DNA of 64,000 nucleotides from Lachnoclostridium sp. (GTDB taxonomy: Bacteria; Bacillota; Clostridia; Lachnospirales; Lachnospiraceae): the NCBI GenBank assembly GCA_023664665.1, contig JAMPEY010000004.1, forward strand, positions 1 to 64,000. The letters are read 5' to 3'. The first letter of the stretch is position 1. Every line of letters begins with the position of its first letter. The notes under the pieces are model-generated. The model ran no database searches. It was not told the DNA's origin and saw only the letters and a program-made list of their open reading frames with translations. Below, piece by piece: positions 42,052-50,978 of the stretch. Position numbers and translations under genes: made by a program.

Positions 42052-42909
42052 TTAACTGTTCCTTGTCAGAAAAATCTGTTTCGCCTGCTTTTCTTCTTTT
42101 AACTGTAAAAATGCTTTCTGCGCCCTCTCCTCATCCGTAAAAATCCCAAATACGGTGGGACCGCTTCCGCTCATCAGGCTGCCTTCGGCGCCCAGCTCCG
42201 CCATGCGCTTTTTCAATATGCCGATAACGGGATGTGCCGGTATGGTTACGCTTTCCAGAACATTTCCCATCCGTTCCAGAATCCCCTCCATGCTTCCCTC
42301 TCTGATTGCCCGTACCATGCCGTCAATATCCGGATGTTCATAGGCTTCCCTCTCGTCCAGATGCTCATACACATATTTTGTGGACACATCGATATCCGGC
42401 TTCGCCACCAGAATCAGACAATCCGGCATGGGCGGCAGCATAGTCAGTTTTTCTCCGATTCCCTCTGCCAGAGCTGTTTTTCCCATAACACAATAGGGTA
42501 CATCCGCCCCTATTTTCACTCCCAATGCCTTTAACTCCTCCAAAGAACAGCCCAGCCGGAAAATTTCGTTAATACCTTTCAGCGCGGCGGCGGCATCACT
42601 GCTTCCTCCTGCCATACCTGCCGCAATGGGAATCTTTTTCTGCAGATGAATCGAAACTCCTTCCTCAATATCATATTTATCAAACAAAAGCTTCACTGCC
42701 TTATAGATTAAATTATCCCCGTCAGTGGGAATCTCTCCCGAATCCGTACTGATGACAATGCCGGACTTTGTCCTTTCAAAGCTGAGTACATCGCAGATAT
42801 CCACAGTCTGCATCACCATCTTTACCTCATGATATCCGTCAGACCGTTTCCCTAACACATCAAGCCCTAAATTTATCTTGGCATATGCCTTGGTTTCATA
42901 TCCTGCCAT
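42052..42909 (-). CDS. ispE: 4-diphosphocytidyl-2-C-methyl-D-erythritol kinase
   Basis: This 285-aa GHMP kinase of the non-mevalonate isoprenoid pathway has the N-terminal AYAKINLGLDVLGKRSDGYHEV, ATP loop PIAAGMAGGSSDAAAAL and late GSLMSGSGPTVFG motifs. ATG 42909 has GGAGG seven bases upstream. The longer frame to 42984 crosses the promoter and was rejected. Confidence 0.96.
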   Translation of the reverse strand: MAGYETKAYAKINLGLDVLGKRSDGYHEVKMVMQTVDICDVLSFERTKSGIVISTDSGEIPTDGDNLIYKAVKLLFDKYDIEEGVSIHLQKKIPIAAGMAGGSSDAAAALKGINEIFRLGCSLEELKALGVKIGADVPYCVMGKTALAEGIGEKLTMLPPMPDCLILVAKPDIDVSTKYVYEHLDEREAYEHPDIDGMVRAIREGSMEGILERMGNVLESVTIPAHPVIGILKKRMAELGAEGSLMSGSGPTVFGIFTDEERAQKAFLQLKEEKQAKQIFLTRNS

Positions 42910-42946
42910 CTGCCAGCCTCCGCTATTTGTATTTTGTATACATTGA

Positions 42947-42984
42947 TTGTACTTATTATAGTACAATTTCGTTGCTTTCGTCAA
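42947..42984 (-). promoter_or_regulatory. ispE-gntR promoter with operator around the -10
   Basis: On the minus strand TTGACG (42979-42984), an 18-bp spacer and TATAAT (42955-42960) make a strong promoter. A 20-bp dyad, TTGTACT-N6-AGTACAA (42947-42966), is centred on the -10, and TGTATACA lies just downstream. A repressor here would block transcription; the downstream GntR protein is the obvious candidate. Confidence 0.65.
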
Positions 42985-42992
42985 TTTCTATC

Positions 42993-43020
42993 TAAATTTT
43001 TTTATAAAATATGTCGAAGA
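42993..43020 (+). promoter_or_regulatory. Weak sigma-D-like promoter of the small protein gene
   Basis: TAAA (42993-42996), 16 bp, GTCGAAGA (43013-43020) resembles the flagellar sigma consensus TAAA-N15-GCCGATAA. It is weaker than the two matches at 43432 and 59980. Confidence 0.35.
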
Positions 43021-43100
43021 ACATATTACAAGGAACAGACACTATTGAAATACGCATCCAAGGAGGGATTATCGTAGAAAACGGAATTTTAGGTATTTTT

Positions 43101-43328
43101 ATGGTGAATTCGGTGTTGGCAGTTCCTAAGTGTAGTAAATTAAAGCGTGAAGACAGAAAATCTTCCCATGAATTCCAAAAGAAAAAAGATAATGCGTTGT
43201 TTGCGCAGATTTTGGAAGAGACACAGTCTTCCCATGAATCTGCATCACAGGACTGTACCGTCACTACTTACGGTCGTGACTGCAGACTGCAGACTTTCCA
43301 TTATCCTACAAAGGAATACCACTGCTGA
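43101..43328 (+). CDS. Uncharacterised small protein
   Basis: This protein of about 75 aa begins MVNSVLAVPKCSKLKRE and ends TTYGRDCRLQTFHYPTKEYHC, an ending I associate with short Lachnospiraceae proteins. The unit has its own terminator (43337-43371). The start is uncertain: ATG 43101 has only TAGGT upstream, while a perfect AAGGAGG at 43060-43066 has no in-frame ATG/GTG/TTG near it. The open frame extends to 43011. No membrane segment or known domain is present. Confidence 0.5.
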   Translation: MVNSVLAVPKCSKLKREDRKSSHEFQKKKDNALFAQILEETQSSHESASQDCTVTTYGRDCRLQTFHYPTKEYHC

Positions 43329-43336
43329 ATCAAAGA

Positions 43337-43371
43337 ACAGACTTTGGGAATTATCCCGGAGTCTGTTTTTT
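43337..43371 (+). terminator. Intrinsic terminator
   Basis: ACAGACT...AGTCTGT with an inner GGGA/TCCC pairing and a run of six T. A second AT-rich hairpin follows at 43374-43404. Confidence 0.85.
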
Positions 43372-43431
43372 GCCCGGTAAATTTTTTATCCGGTAAAAAA
43401 TTTGCCCTATAAATTTTTTACCGTTTGCCCC

Positions 43432-43458
43432 TAAAGTTTTTCCAAAATCTGCCGAAAC
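43432..43458 (+). promoter_or_regulatory. Sigma-D (sigma-28) promoter
   Basis: TAAA (43432-43435), exactly 15 bp, GCCGAAAC (43451-43458). The extended -35, CCTAAAGTTTTTCC, is identical to that of the minus-strand promoter at 59980-60006. Position is about 100 bp before the gene start at 43558. Confidence 0.7.
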
Positions 43459-43557
43459 ATATAATGAGATCATGGATGATATGCCCATGGGGTATGCCCA
43501 TTGGGCAGCCCGAAGTGGGTAGATTCGGCAGTTATGATGCCAGAAAAGAGGGATAAT

Positions 43558-44172
43558 ATGAGTGTAAAAGGAGTTACAACAACATCGGCTGCAGCGGCTT
43601 ATACTTACACCGCAACAGGCAGCACAGAGACAAGCACTGCTACTGAAAACGCAAAAACTTCCTCCGCCAAGAAAGAGGAAGCAAGTGCGGTTTATGAGCC
43701 TTCCAAAGAAGCAAAGGCTGCTTCTTCTAAAAAGACGACTTACAAACCCGACACTAACTTAATCAACAAATTAAAGGCCGATGCAGATGCCAGAACCGCA
43801 CAGATGCGCAGTCTGGTGGAGCAGATGATGACGGGACAGTCCACTGCTTACGGCAAGGCAAATGACATTTGGTCCTTTTTGAGAGAAGGTAATTTCACCG
43901 TAGACCCTGCTACCAAAGCTCAGGCTCAGGCAGATATTGCTGAGGATGGATATTGGGGCGTAAAGCAGACTTCCGACCGCATTATTTCCTTTGCAACCGC
44001 ATTGACCGGTGGCGACCCTGACAAGATTGAAGAGATGCGCGCCGCTTTTGAAAAAGGTTACAAGAAAGCAGAAAAGACATGGGGCGGTCAGCTTCCTGAC
44101 ATCTGCCAGCAGACCTACAAGGCTGTTTTTGAGAAATTTGATCAATTAGCAGCTGACGCGGCTGAAAAATAA
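43558..44172 (+). CDS. Conserved Lachnospiraceae-type protein, sigma-D controlled
   Basis: This 204-aa protein has a Thr/Ser/Ala-rich N-terminal half (about 1-65) and a helical, soluble C-terminal half (about 66-200) with LVEQMMTGQ, FLREGNFTVDPATKAQAQ and EDGYWGVKQTSDRI. There is no signal or membrane helix. The function is not known; a sigma-D promoter points to the motility regulon. GAGGG lies before ATG 43558. A hairpin terminator follows at 44203. Confidence 0.75.
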   Translation: MSVKGVTTTSAAAAYTYTATGSTETSTATENAKTSSAKKEEASAVYEPSKEAKAASSKKTTYKPDTNLINKLKADADARTAQMRSLVEQMMTGQSTAYGKANDIWSFLREGNFTVDPATKAQAQADIAEDGYWGVKQTSDRIISFATALTGGDPDKIEEMRAAFEKGYKKAEKTWGGQLPDICQQTYKAVFEKFDQLAADAAEK

Positions 44173-44202
44173 AGCCAAACATTTAAATGAAACAGCAAAA
44201 CA

Positions 44203-44230
44203 ACAGGAGTTGTCGGCAGACAGCTCCTGT
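44203..44230. terminator. Bidirectional terminator
   Basis: ACAGGAGTTGTC (44203-44214) pairs with GACAGCTCCTGT (44219-44230), one G-U pair, followed by TTCTTGTAATTT. It lies between convergent genes. Confidence 0.75.
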
Positions 44231-44254
44231 TTCTTGTAATTTCCGCCGGACGGT

Positions 44255-45808
44255 CTATCCTTTCACGATCAAAAGCTTCTGTCCCGGCTTGATTTCATTT
44301 CCCGAAAGTTCATTGATTTCCCGCAGATTATCCACCGGAACATAATATTTCTTGCCGATGTTCCAGAGATTATCCCCCTCTTTTACAATATAAATGACCA
44401 TTCCGGGAAGGCTGTTCATTTTCTCCGCATCCAATTCCGATACCGTCACCTGCCCGATTAAGTCCACCGAAACATTTTGAAATACTGTGGTCATGAAAGT
44501 AAGGATTGCTTTTACATCCATCTCTTCCCCATCCAGCATCGTAACCTGAAGCTGTTCTACGCAGCCCTGCACATTGCCCAGATCCTCCGGCGCAATCCCC
44601 GGCACTTCCAGCGTGTATTCATAAGGAATCACAGCGCCTGCCCCTGCATAGGGAGCATCGTCATCCCCGGTAATATACATCACTTTAATCAACAGACTGC
44701 CCTGAAGATGAATGCCGTTCTCCACCACTTCCTGACGGTCCATGGTTACCTTCCCTTCACTGTGCAGCAGCTGCAAAATTCCCGTACCCTTATTTTCAAC
44801 ACGAATCCGGTCCGTGACCTTGGTTTTGCCCGTTACCTTGGAAAGCAGTCTGCGCAGATTGGTCCGGCGGTTTACAGTGCCCACTTCCTTTGTGACGCCG
44901 TAAATATCGGATACAATCTCCAATTCTTCCTCCTCATAAATGCGTATGGCAATATCCAGGGTAAGCTCCATGCCGATGGTCCGCTCTTCCCCGTCAAAAT
45001 CCGGGCGCACGGTGAGTTCCTGCTGCCCCAGTTTATACCTGATATCGGGCACCATTCCTTCCCTGCATCCGTGACATTCCAAAACGCCGCTGAAAGGAAT
45101 CGTGGTTTCAAAGGAGCGCACGGGATGATCCTCCCCCTCCCCTTCGTACAGGAGAAACAAATGCACATCCCCCTGCACCGTCAATTTTTCTTCCATAACC
45201 TTAAATTCCACATCCCCCAGAGAAACGGTATGCCACAAAATTTGAAAAATATTGGGATAATTGGCAGGAAGTGTCACTTCATCCTTGATGCGGAAAATAT
45301 CATTTTTACTGATAGCTATCTGAGCCAGATTCAAAGGCAGTTTTCTGTACTCCACCACTTCGTCCCCATGAATGCCGATGGGCGCTTCCTCATCATATAA
45401 CTCCTCTACCTTCGCCTGCAATGTTACTAACGCCTGAATGCTCAACTTTCTGGAATTGATGATGCCCACCGTCAAATCCTCCGTCTCGCCGCATATTTCC
45501 ACAATATCCGTAGGCGTCACCCCGCTCATATTGATTTTTTCATCAAAAAAAATCCGACCCTCCAGCGCCACAAGACTGCTGCCCTCTTCCATGGTATGAT
45601 ACAAAACACAAAACGCCAGGGTTCCCTTTACCATCACCATATCATTTCCGGGACGCACTTCCTCAATGACAATTTCTCCTTTTTCCAGATTGACAGAGCT
45701 TACATCCGGCTTGTTCTCCGGAATATTCATGTCATCCTCTAAGGTTATCTGGCTGACTGCATCCGTCCTGATGCGATCCATATGTATATTTTTCTTTATA
45801 AGTTCCAC
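44255..45808 (-). CDS. sipL: SPOCS/LysM spore morphogenesis protein (SipL-like)
   Basis: This protein of about 517 aa has repeated SPOCS (DUF3794) domains across residues ~20-455 and a C-terminal LysM (VIYIVKEGDNLWNIGKKYYV, ending PGQKLLIVKG). C. difficile SipL has this layout and recruits SpoIVA to the forespore surface through the LysM. The start is GTG 45808, seven bases after GGAGGT, giving MELIKKNIHMDR. It is consistent with the partial spoIIID in the window. Confidence 0.85.
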   Translation of the reverse strand: MELIKKNIHMDRIRTDAVSQITLEDDMNIPENKPDVSSVNLEKGEIVIEEVRPGNDMVMVKGTLAFCVLYHTMEEGSSLVALEGRIFFDEKINMSGVTPTDIVEICGETEDLTVGIINSRKLSIQALVTLQAKVEELYDEEAPIGIHGDEVVEYRKLPLNLAQIAISKNDIFRIKDEVTLPANYPNIFQILWHTVSLGDVEFKVMEEKLTVQGDVHLFLLYEGEGEDHPVRSFETTIPFSGVLECHGCREGMVPDIRYKLGQQELTVRPDFDGEERTIGMELTLDIAIRIYEEEELEIVSDIYGVTKEVGTVNRRTNLRRLLSKVTGKTKVTDRIRVENKGTGILQLLHSEGKVTMDRQEVVENGIHLQGSLLIKVMYITGDDDAPYAGAGAVIPYEYTLEVPGIAPEDLGNVQGCVEQLQVTMLDGEEMDVKAILTFMTTVFQNVSVDLIGQVTVSELDAEKMNSLPGMVIYIVKEGDNLWNIGKKYYVPVDNLREINELSGNEIKPGQKLLIVKG

Positions 45809-45961
45809 GCAAAATACCTCCACATATATACTGATATAATATATATATGAAGGCATGATTCTACATATGATTATATTTACCGCATTATTCCTTATCTCTC
45901 ATCCTACGGCCCTGCTATGCATAATCCACACAAACACTCCCAAAGCCAATCAACCAACTGA

Positions 45962-46053
45962 GAAAAACGCTGCCCTTGCGTTTTTCGGTGTGAGACTTAG
46001 AAGTTCTCCGCGAAGCAGCCTTTGCTGCAAGCGGTTAGAACTTCTTCTCACAC
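45962..46053. repeat. Long palindrome pair after pyrD
   Basis: A 66-bp nested palindrome (45988-46053: GTGTGAGA, AGAAGTTCT, CCGC and GCAGC arms with their complements) begins at the pyrD stop codon. It is followed by a second hairpin, GAAAAACGC/GCGTTTTTC (45962-45986). No T-run follows immediately. The rest of 45809-45961 has no gene. Confidence 0.7.
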
Positions 46054-46950
46054 TGTCCCTATCAAATCCTTCACATCCTCCACGCCATATTTACGCATAT
46101 ATTCTTCAATCCCCTCCACGGTTTCCACTGTGGCATAAGGGTTCACAAAGTTCATGGCTCCGATGCTCACTGCGCTGGCGCCTGCCAGCAGAAATTCAAT
46201 GGCGTCCTCCGCGTTTGCGATGCCGCCCATGCCGATAATGGGAATCTTCACCGCCTGTGCTGCCTGATAGACCATCCTCACCGCAATGGGCTTGATGGCG
46301 GGACCGCTCATGCCCCCGGTCTTGTTGGCAAGGACGAATTTCCGCCTATGAATATCTATTTTCATTCCTGTAATCGTATTTATCAAAGACAGGGCATCCG
46401 CCCCCGCTGCTTCCGCCGCCTTTGCCATCTCTGTAATATCTGTTACATTGGGGCTCAATTTCATGATAATAGGCTGCCTTGCATGTCGTTTTACCTCTTC
46501 CGTAATGTGGTACAGCGCATCCGCCTTCTGCCCAAAGGCGATTGCCCCTTCCTTTACATTGGGGCAGGAAACATTTATCTCCAGCATGGAAACGGACGGT
46601 TCATCCCCCAATTTTTCCACTACCTCCACATAATCTTCCACAGTTTTTCCGCAAACATTCACAATAATTTTGGTATCATATTTTTTCAAAAAGGGAATGT
46701 CCCTTTCCAAAAACACATCTACTCCGGGATTCTGCAATCCGATTGCATTCAGCATGCCCCCGTAAACTTCCGCCACTCTGGGCGTCGGATTGCCCTGCCA
46801 CGGCACATTTGCCACACCCTTTGTGACCACTGCCCCAAGCTTATTCAAATCCACAAATTCGGAATACTCCATACCGGAACCAAATGTGCCGGAAGCTGTC
46901 ATAACCGGATTTTTAAAGGTTACTCCTGCAATCGTTATCTGCGTATTCAT
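46048..46950 (-). CDS. pyrD: Dihydroorotate dehydrogenase B, catalytic subunit
   Basis: This 300-aa class 1B enzyme has NVSCPNVKEG with the catalytic Cys, TASGTFGSG, INTITGMKIDI and PIIGMGGI for FMN. It works with PyrK to oxidise dihydroorotate with NAD. It follows pyrK by 26 bp, and its stop codon lies inside a long palindrome. Confidence 0.96.
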   Translation of the reverse strand: MNTQITIAGVTFKNPVMTASGTFGSGMEYSEFVDLNKLGAVVTKGVANVPWQGNPTPRVAEVYGGMLNAIGLQNPGVDVFLERDIPFLKKYDTKIIVNVCGKTVEDYVEVVEKLGDEPSVSMLEINVSCPNVKEGAIAFGQKADALYHITEEVKRHARQPIIMKLSPNVTDITEMAKAAEAAGADALSLINTITGMKIDIHRRKFVLANKTGGMSGPAIKPIAVRMVYQAAQAVKIPIIGMGGIANAEDAIEFLLAGASAVSIGAMNFVNPYATVETVEGIEEYMRKYGVEDVKDLIGTV

Positions 46951-46976
46951 TCTCTCATGTTTCCTTTCTATTGTGT

Positions 46977-47768
46977 TTATATATCCAGCTCCTTCGCCTC
47001 AAAAACCGGTCCGTCCGTACAGATTCTGGCATTCTTTACATGGGAATGATGATTCACCTCTTTCGTTTTTACCACACAGCCAAGGCAGGCTCCCACGCCG
47101 CAAGCCATGCGCTCCTCCAAAGAAAGATATGCATCAATTCCCTTCTCTTCCGCATATTTTTTAATCGCCCGAAGCATGGGCATGGGACCGCAGGAGAAAA
47201 TAACCTCCGCCTCCAACCCATTCGCAGCTATGGCATCCATGACATTTCCCTTTGTGCCTGCGCTTCCATCCTCCGTTGCCGCATAAACCGTTCCGTATTG
47301 CTCCAAATCCTCCTTCAAAAAAAGCTTGGAATCCCGATATCCCACAATGATATTTACATCCTCTTTTTTCATGCCCTGTTCCTGTATAAGTGCCCTTGCA
47401 AGCTCCAGCATGGGCGGAATCCCGATACCGCCGCCCATCAAAAAGACCTTTTTGCCTACTGCCGCTTCCAAGGGATAGCCGTTTCCCAAAACGCCCAGAA
47501 TGCCGACCGAATCCCCCTCCCGATAAGAGGAAAATTCCCCTGTTCCCTGCCCGGCAATACGGTATACCACGCGCAGCGCACCTTTTTCCTTGTCCACCTG
47601 ACAAATACTGATAGGGCGGGGTAAAAGGGTACTTCGGTCTTTTGGATAAATACCAAGAAACTGCCCCGGCTTCGCCTCAAGGCCTAAGTCCGTGGCAATC
47701 CATAAATCAAATATCCGGGGCGCAATCTCCTTCTGGGAAAGCACTCTTGCATTCTGCTTTTGTTTCAT
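46977..47768 (-). CDS. pyrK: Dihydroorotate dehydrogenase B, electron transfer subunit
   Basis: This 263-aa FAD/[2Fe-2S] protein has RPISI (FAD), GGGIGIPPMLELA (NAD) and the cluster cysteines in ACGVGACLGC plus a late Cys. It passes electrons from PyrD to NAD. AAAGGAG lies before the ATG. Confidence 0.96.
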   Translation of the reverse strand: MKQKQNARVLSQKEIAPRIFDLWIATDLGLEAKPGQFLGIYPKDRSTLLPRPISICQVDKEKGALRVVYRIAGQGTGEFSSYREGDSVGILGVLGNGYPLEAAVGKKVFLMGGGIGIPPMLELARALIQEQGMKKEDVNIIVGYRDSKLFLKEDLEQYGTVYAATEDGSAGTKGNVMDAIAANGLEAEVIFSCGPMPMLRAIKKYAEEKGIDAYLSLEERMACGVGACLGCVVKTKEVNHHSHVKNARICTDGPVFEAKELDI

Positions 47769-47786
47769 TGGGGACTCCTTTCGCTA

Positions 47787-49073
47787 TTAGACATTGTTAG
47801 GTTTTTCTTCTCCATACACTATCTCTCCGTTACATATGGTCATCTTGACCCTGCCCGTAAGCTCCCAGCCCATAAAGGGGGAATTGGATGCCTTGGAGGC
47901 AAAATCTCCCACTGTAAATTTTTCTTTCGGGTCAATGAGCACAATGTCCGCAGGTCCGCCCTCCGTCAGATATCCTGCATTCAGATGGTACATTTCGGCG
48001 GGATTTGTGCTCATTTTCAAAAGTAACTCTTTCATGGTCAGATGACCGCCCTCCACCAACACGGTAATCCCCAGAGAAAGTGCCGTCTCCAAGCCGATAA
48101 TGCCGCTGGGTGCTTCCGTGATGGGCTTATTTTTCTCTTCCGCTGTGTGGGGCGCATGGTCTGTTGCAATAATATCTATAGTCCCGTCTATAAGCCCTGC
48201 AATAATGGCAAGCCTGTCCGCTTCCTCGCGCAGGGGCGGATTCATTTTAGCGAGGGTTCCGTATCGGATGGCGGCATCCTCCGTCAGGGTAAAATGATGG
48301 GGAGTCGCTTCCGCATGAATGTTCCCCCCGCACTTTTTTGCCTGCCGCACCAGCTCCACACTTTCTTTTGCGCTGATATGCTGAATATTGATACATGCTC
48401 CTGTTTCCAGCGCTATTTTCAGATCCCGCTCCACCAAGGTAATTTCCGCCTCTCTGGGAGAACCGCCGATTCCAAAATGTGCGCTTGCCTTTCCCCGATT
48501 GATGCCGTTATTTTCAATCAGCTTGGGATTCTCCTCATGAAAGCTGATGGGCAGATTAAGCTCTGCAGCCTTTACCATGGCATTTTTCACCACTGCCTCA
48601 TCCATAATGGGGATTCCGTCATCCGTAAAACCCACTGCTCCTGCTTTCGCAAGCCTGTCCATATCCGTAAGTTCCTGTCCCTTCATTCCCAAAGTCACAT
48701 TGGCGCAGGAAAGCACATGAATCTTCGTCTGCCCGGCTCGGCTCCTCACATATTCCAAAGTTTCCTCACTGTCTACGCAGGGCTTGGTATTCGCCATTAA
48801 AACCACTGTAGTAAAACCGCCTTTTGCGGCTGCCTCTGCCCCTGTGGAAATATCTTCCTTATGGGTAAAGCCCGGCTCCCTGAAATGCACATGGACATCC
48901 ACCAGTCCCGGCGCTATCACAAGTCCCTCCGCGTCTATCACCTTGCAGTCTTCCTCGGGACCTTCCAGACCTTTGCCGATTTTTATTATTTTCCCCCCAT
49001 CCGTCAGGATGTCCAAATTTCCTTCCCTTCCTGATTTAGGGTCTATCATATACCCATTTTGAATCAATAACAT
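47787..49073 (-). CDS. pyrC: Dihydroorotase
   Basis: This 428-aa class I dihydroorotase has the metal motif DVHVHFREPG, later His residues in FHEEN and QHISAKE, and ATDHAPH with the catalytic Asp. It closes carbamoyl-aspartate to dihydroorotate. It is first of the pyrC-pyrK-pyrD order. GAGGAGA lies before the ATG. No pyrimidine attenuator or PyrR box is seen upstream. Confidence 0.95.
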   Translation of the reverse strand: MLLIQNGYMIDPKSGREGNLDILTDGGKIIKIGKGLEGPEEDCKVIDAEGLVIAPGLVDVHVHFREPGFTHKEDISTGAEAAAKGGFTTVVLMANTKPCVDSEETLEYVRSRAGQTKIHVLSCANVTLGMKGQELTDMDRLAKAGAVGFTDDGIPIMDEAVVKNAMVKAAELNLPISFHEENPKLIENNGINRGKASAHFGIGGSPREAEITLVERDLKIALETGACINIQHISAKESVELVRQAKKCGGNIHAEATPHHFTLTEDAAIRYGTLAKMNPPLREEADRLAIIAGLIDGTIDIIATDHAPHTAEEKNKPITEAPSGIIGLETALSLGITVLVEGGHLTMKELLLKMSTNPAEMYHLNAGYLTEGGPADIVLIDPKEKFTVGDFASKASNSPFMGWELTGRVKMTICNGEIVYGEEKPNNV

Positions 49074-49092
49074 GGAAATCTCCTCTTTCTTA

Positions 49093-50805
49093 TTAACTCC
49101 CTTGATTCCGCTCCAGCTTCATCTGTCTTTTACATTCATACATGCGGTCGTCCGCTTCCTGATATACCTTATCTATATCCACTTCCGTCTGACTTCCGAA
49201 AGCATAGCCCCAGGCAATGGACATGTTCAGGTCTTCTATCTGATTATTCTTTTTTTCTATATTTGCCTGAAACCGTTCTATCAGTTCCTTAATCTTGTCT
49301 TCTTTTGAAGTGTTGATAACGGCGATAAATTCATCGCCGCCCATTCTTGCAACCACACCCCGTTCTTCAAAGACTTCCGCAATCACATCCGCCGCACTCT
49401 TGATTAAAATATCTCCCTTTGCGTGTCCGTAGGTATCGTTCACCATTTTCAGATTATTGACATCAAAACAAATAATCGTAAAATTGAATTTTTCTTCTTC
49501 CTTGATTTTATCCAAATACTCTATGCAATAGCGACGATTATGAAGACCGGTCAACTCATCGGTATAAGCTCTCCTTATCAGGGAATTTCTCTCTGCCTCC
49601 TGCATCATTTTCTGCGTCATCTCAATATAAAAACCGATAAAAAGAATAAAAATCAGCGCCAGCACCCCGATGGATAACACCCCTTTTAAAGAAAAAAAGG
49701 AAACTCCGCCATAACGAACATTTATCTGATAACTCATCATATCGTATACCGTGCAGCAGCAAATAATCAGCAGACCCAGCAGATAGAGCCGGTTCAGCAA
49801 TTTACTGTTCCTGATACTCAGCGTAATCACTACACCAAAATAAATCAGACAGATAATGATAAGCGCATACTCATAATGCAGTGATTCTGTCAAGTGAACC
49901 CTGTCTACCGCATGCAGCCCCATAATCACTGCGAGGGACAAAACCTGAAGCGCCAGAATCACCCAATGGGCTATGTGCAGCAGCCGATGCTTCATATTCC
50001 GCACATCCTCATATACATAAACCACCAAAGGCAGCGGCGCCAGATAAAGCGCAATATGCTCCAAGAGCGACACGGAATACAGCGGTACGGCAAAAACCAG
50101 CAAAACATCATAATAACACAGCGTCCATAACCCCATGCAGACCGAAAACAGGGAAATACACAGCATTCTGATATATTTAGTGGTAAAAAGTACCGCGAAC
50201 ATGGTAATAATCCCAATCACAATTCCGAAAATAACAAGAAAACTGCCGATAAAGGTAGGAAGTCTGTTTTCTGTCAAAAGCACCTTGTATGCATTTTCCC
50301 ATGGATATATCCGGACGGAACTGATTTTTTTGAGAGATTTATTTTCTACAAGACAGTATTTGATTGTCAAAGTCCTGCCCGCATACCCTTTCGGACAGTT
50401 TACAAACAAAAATCCGCTTCCCACAGACTTATGCTGCGCCATTCTGTCATATCCGTATTCATAGATTTGTTCATCATCCATATAGACTCTCACGGCACAA
50501 TGTCTGGTGGTAAAACGCAGTACGCCTTCCGTAACATTCCAATCCTCCGGAAGAACCCTTGTCATGACAATCTCTTCTCCTTTTTTAACAGAGTCAAAAA
50601 GGAATCCCTCCAGCGAGACATCATGATAAACCTCGCCATTCACGGTAATCTCCCAATGGTCATCCAAAGATACATAATCCGAAATCTGTTGATAATCCTT
50701 TGAAAGCATCCCGTCCATCTTTGGCAGCCAGATGATGACACTGCCAAGCAAAAAGAGAATCCATAATACTCTCAAGATGTTCTTTAGCGTAATTTTATCC
50801 TTCAT
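49093..50805 (-). CDS. Membrane diguanylate cyclase with extracellular sensor
   Basis: This protein of about 570 aa has an N-terminal membrane helix, an external beta-rich domain (about 40-185), then seven membrane helices (about 190-395, 7TM-DISM style) and a GGDEF domain with RMGGDEF intact. No RxxD site stands before it. It should make cyclic-di-GMP in response to an external ligand. ATG 50805 has AGAGGA five bases upstream. A strong promoter (50950-50978) and a structured leader (50826-50940) precede it. Confidence 0.88.
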   Translation of the reverse strand: MKDKITLKNILRVLWILFLLGSVIIWLPKMDGMLSKDYQQISDYVSLDDHWEITVNGEVYHDVSLEGFLFDSVKKGEEIVMTRVLPEDWNVTEGVLRFTTRHCAVRVYMDDEQIYEYGYDRMAQHKSVGSGFLFVNCPKGYAGRTLTIKYCLVENKSLKKISSVRIYPWENAYKVLLTENRLPTFIGSFLVIFGIVIGIITMFAVLFTTKYIRMLCISLFSVCMGLWTLCYYDVLLVFAVPLYSVSLLEHIALYLAPLPLVVYVYEDVRNMKHRLLHIAHWVILALQVLSLAVIMGLHAVDRVHLTESLHYEYALIIICLIYFGVVITLSIRNSKLLNRLYLLGLLIICCCTVYDMMSYQINVRYGGVSFFSLKGVLSIGVLALIFILFIGFYIEMTQKMMQEAERNSLIRRAYTDELTGLHNRRYCIEYLDKIKEEEKFNFTIICFDVNNLKMVNDTYGHAKGDILIKSAADVIAEVFEERGVVARMGGDEFIAVINTSKEDKIKELIERFQANIEKKNNQIEDLNMSIAWGYAFGSQTEVDIDKVYQEADDRMYECKRQMKLERNQGS

Positions 50806-50825
50806 CACAATCCTCTTTCCATACC

Positions 50826-50940
50826 GGGCAGAGCCCCGAAAAAGCAAGCTTTTTCGGGGTCGCTTCGCTCGTCAAATGTCCGAAGAAACAGCTGCTCGAG
50901 CAAGCTCGGCAGCTGTTTCTTTGGCCACTTGACTCTGCCC
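50826..50940 (-). promoter_or_regulatory. Branched, highly structured 5' leader of the GGDEF gene
   Basis: Outer stem GGGCAGA (50826-50832)/TCTGCCC (50934-50940) encloses two arms: CCCCGAAAAAGC/GCTTTTTCGGGG (50834-50859, perfect 12 bp) and a longer arm closed by GTCAA/TTGAC with a perfect AAGAAACAGCTGC stem (50883-50895/50909-50921). Together they form a three-way junction between the promoter and the start codon. No known riboswitch consensus is recognised. Confidence 0.6.
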
Positions 50941-50949
50941 TTTGCGTAC

Positions 50950-50978
50950 ATTATACCACAACTTCCGCACTTATCCAA
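50950..50978 (-). promoter_or_regulatory. Promoter of the membrane GGDEF gene
   Basis: On the minus strand TTGGAT (50973-50978), a 17-bp spacer and TATAAT (50950-50955). The -35 overlaps the hairpin at 50962-50987. Confidence 0.6.

Noticed and set aside
42910..42984. N-terminal extension of ispE
   Set aside because: The extension covers the promoter and operator, and kinases of this family start near the AYAKINL motif.
44477..45400. 307-codon plus-strand frame
   Set aside because: It is antisense to the SPOCS/LysM gene, with no start signal and a low-complexity His/G-poor composition.
48042..48800. 252-codon plus-strand frame
   Set aside because: It is antisense to pyrC, which is unambiguous.
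46977..49073. PyrR-type or other riboswitch control of the pyr genes
   Set aside because: The intervals before pyrC and pyrK are under 30 bp and hold only ribosome binding sites.
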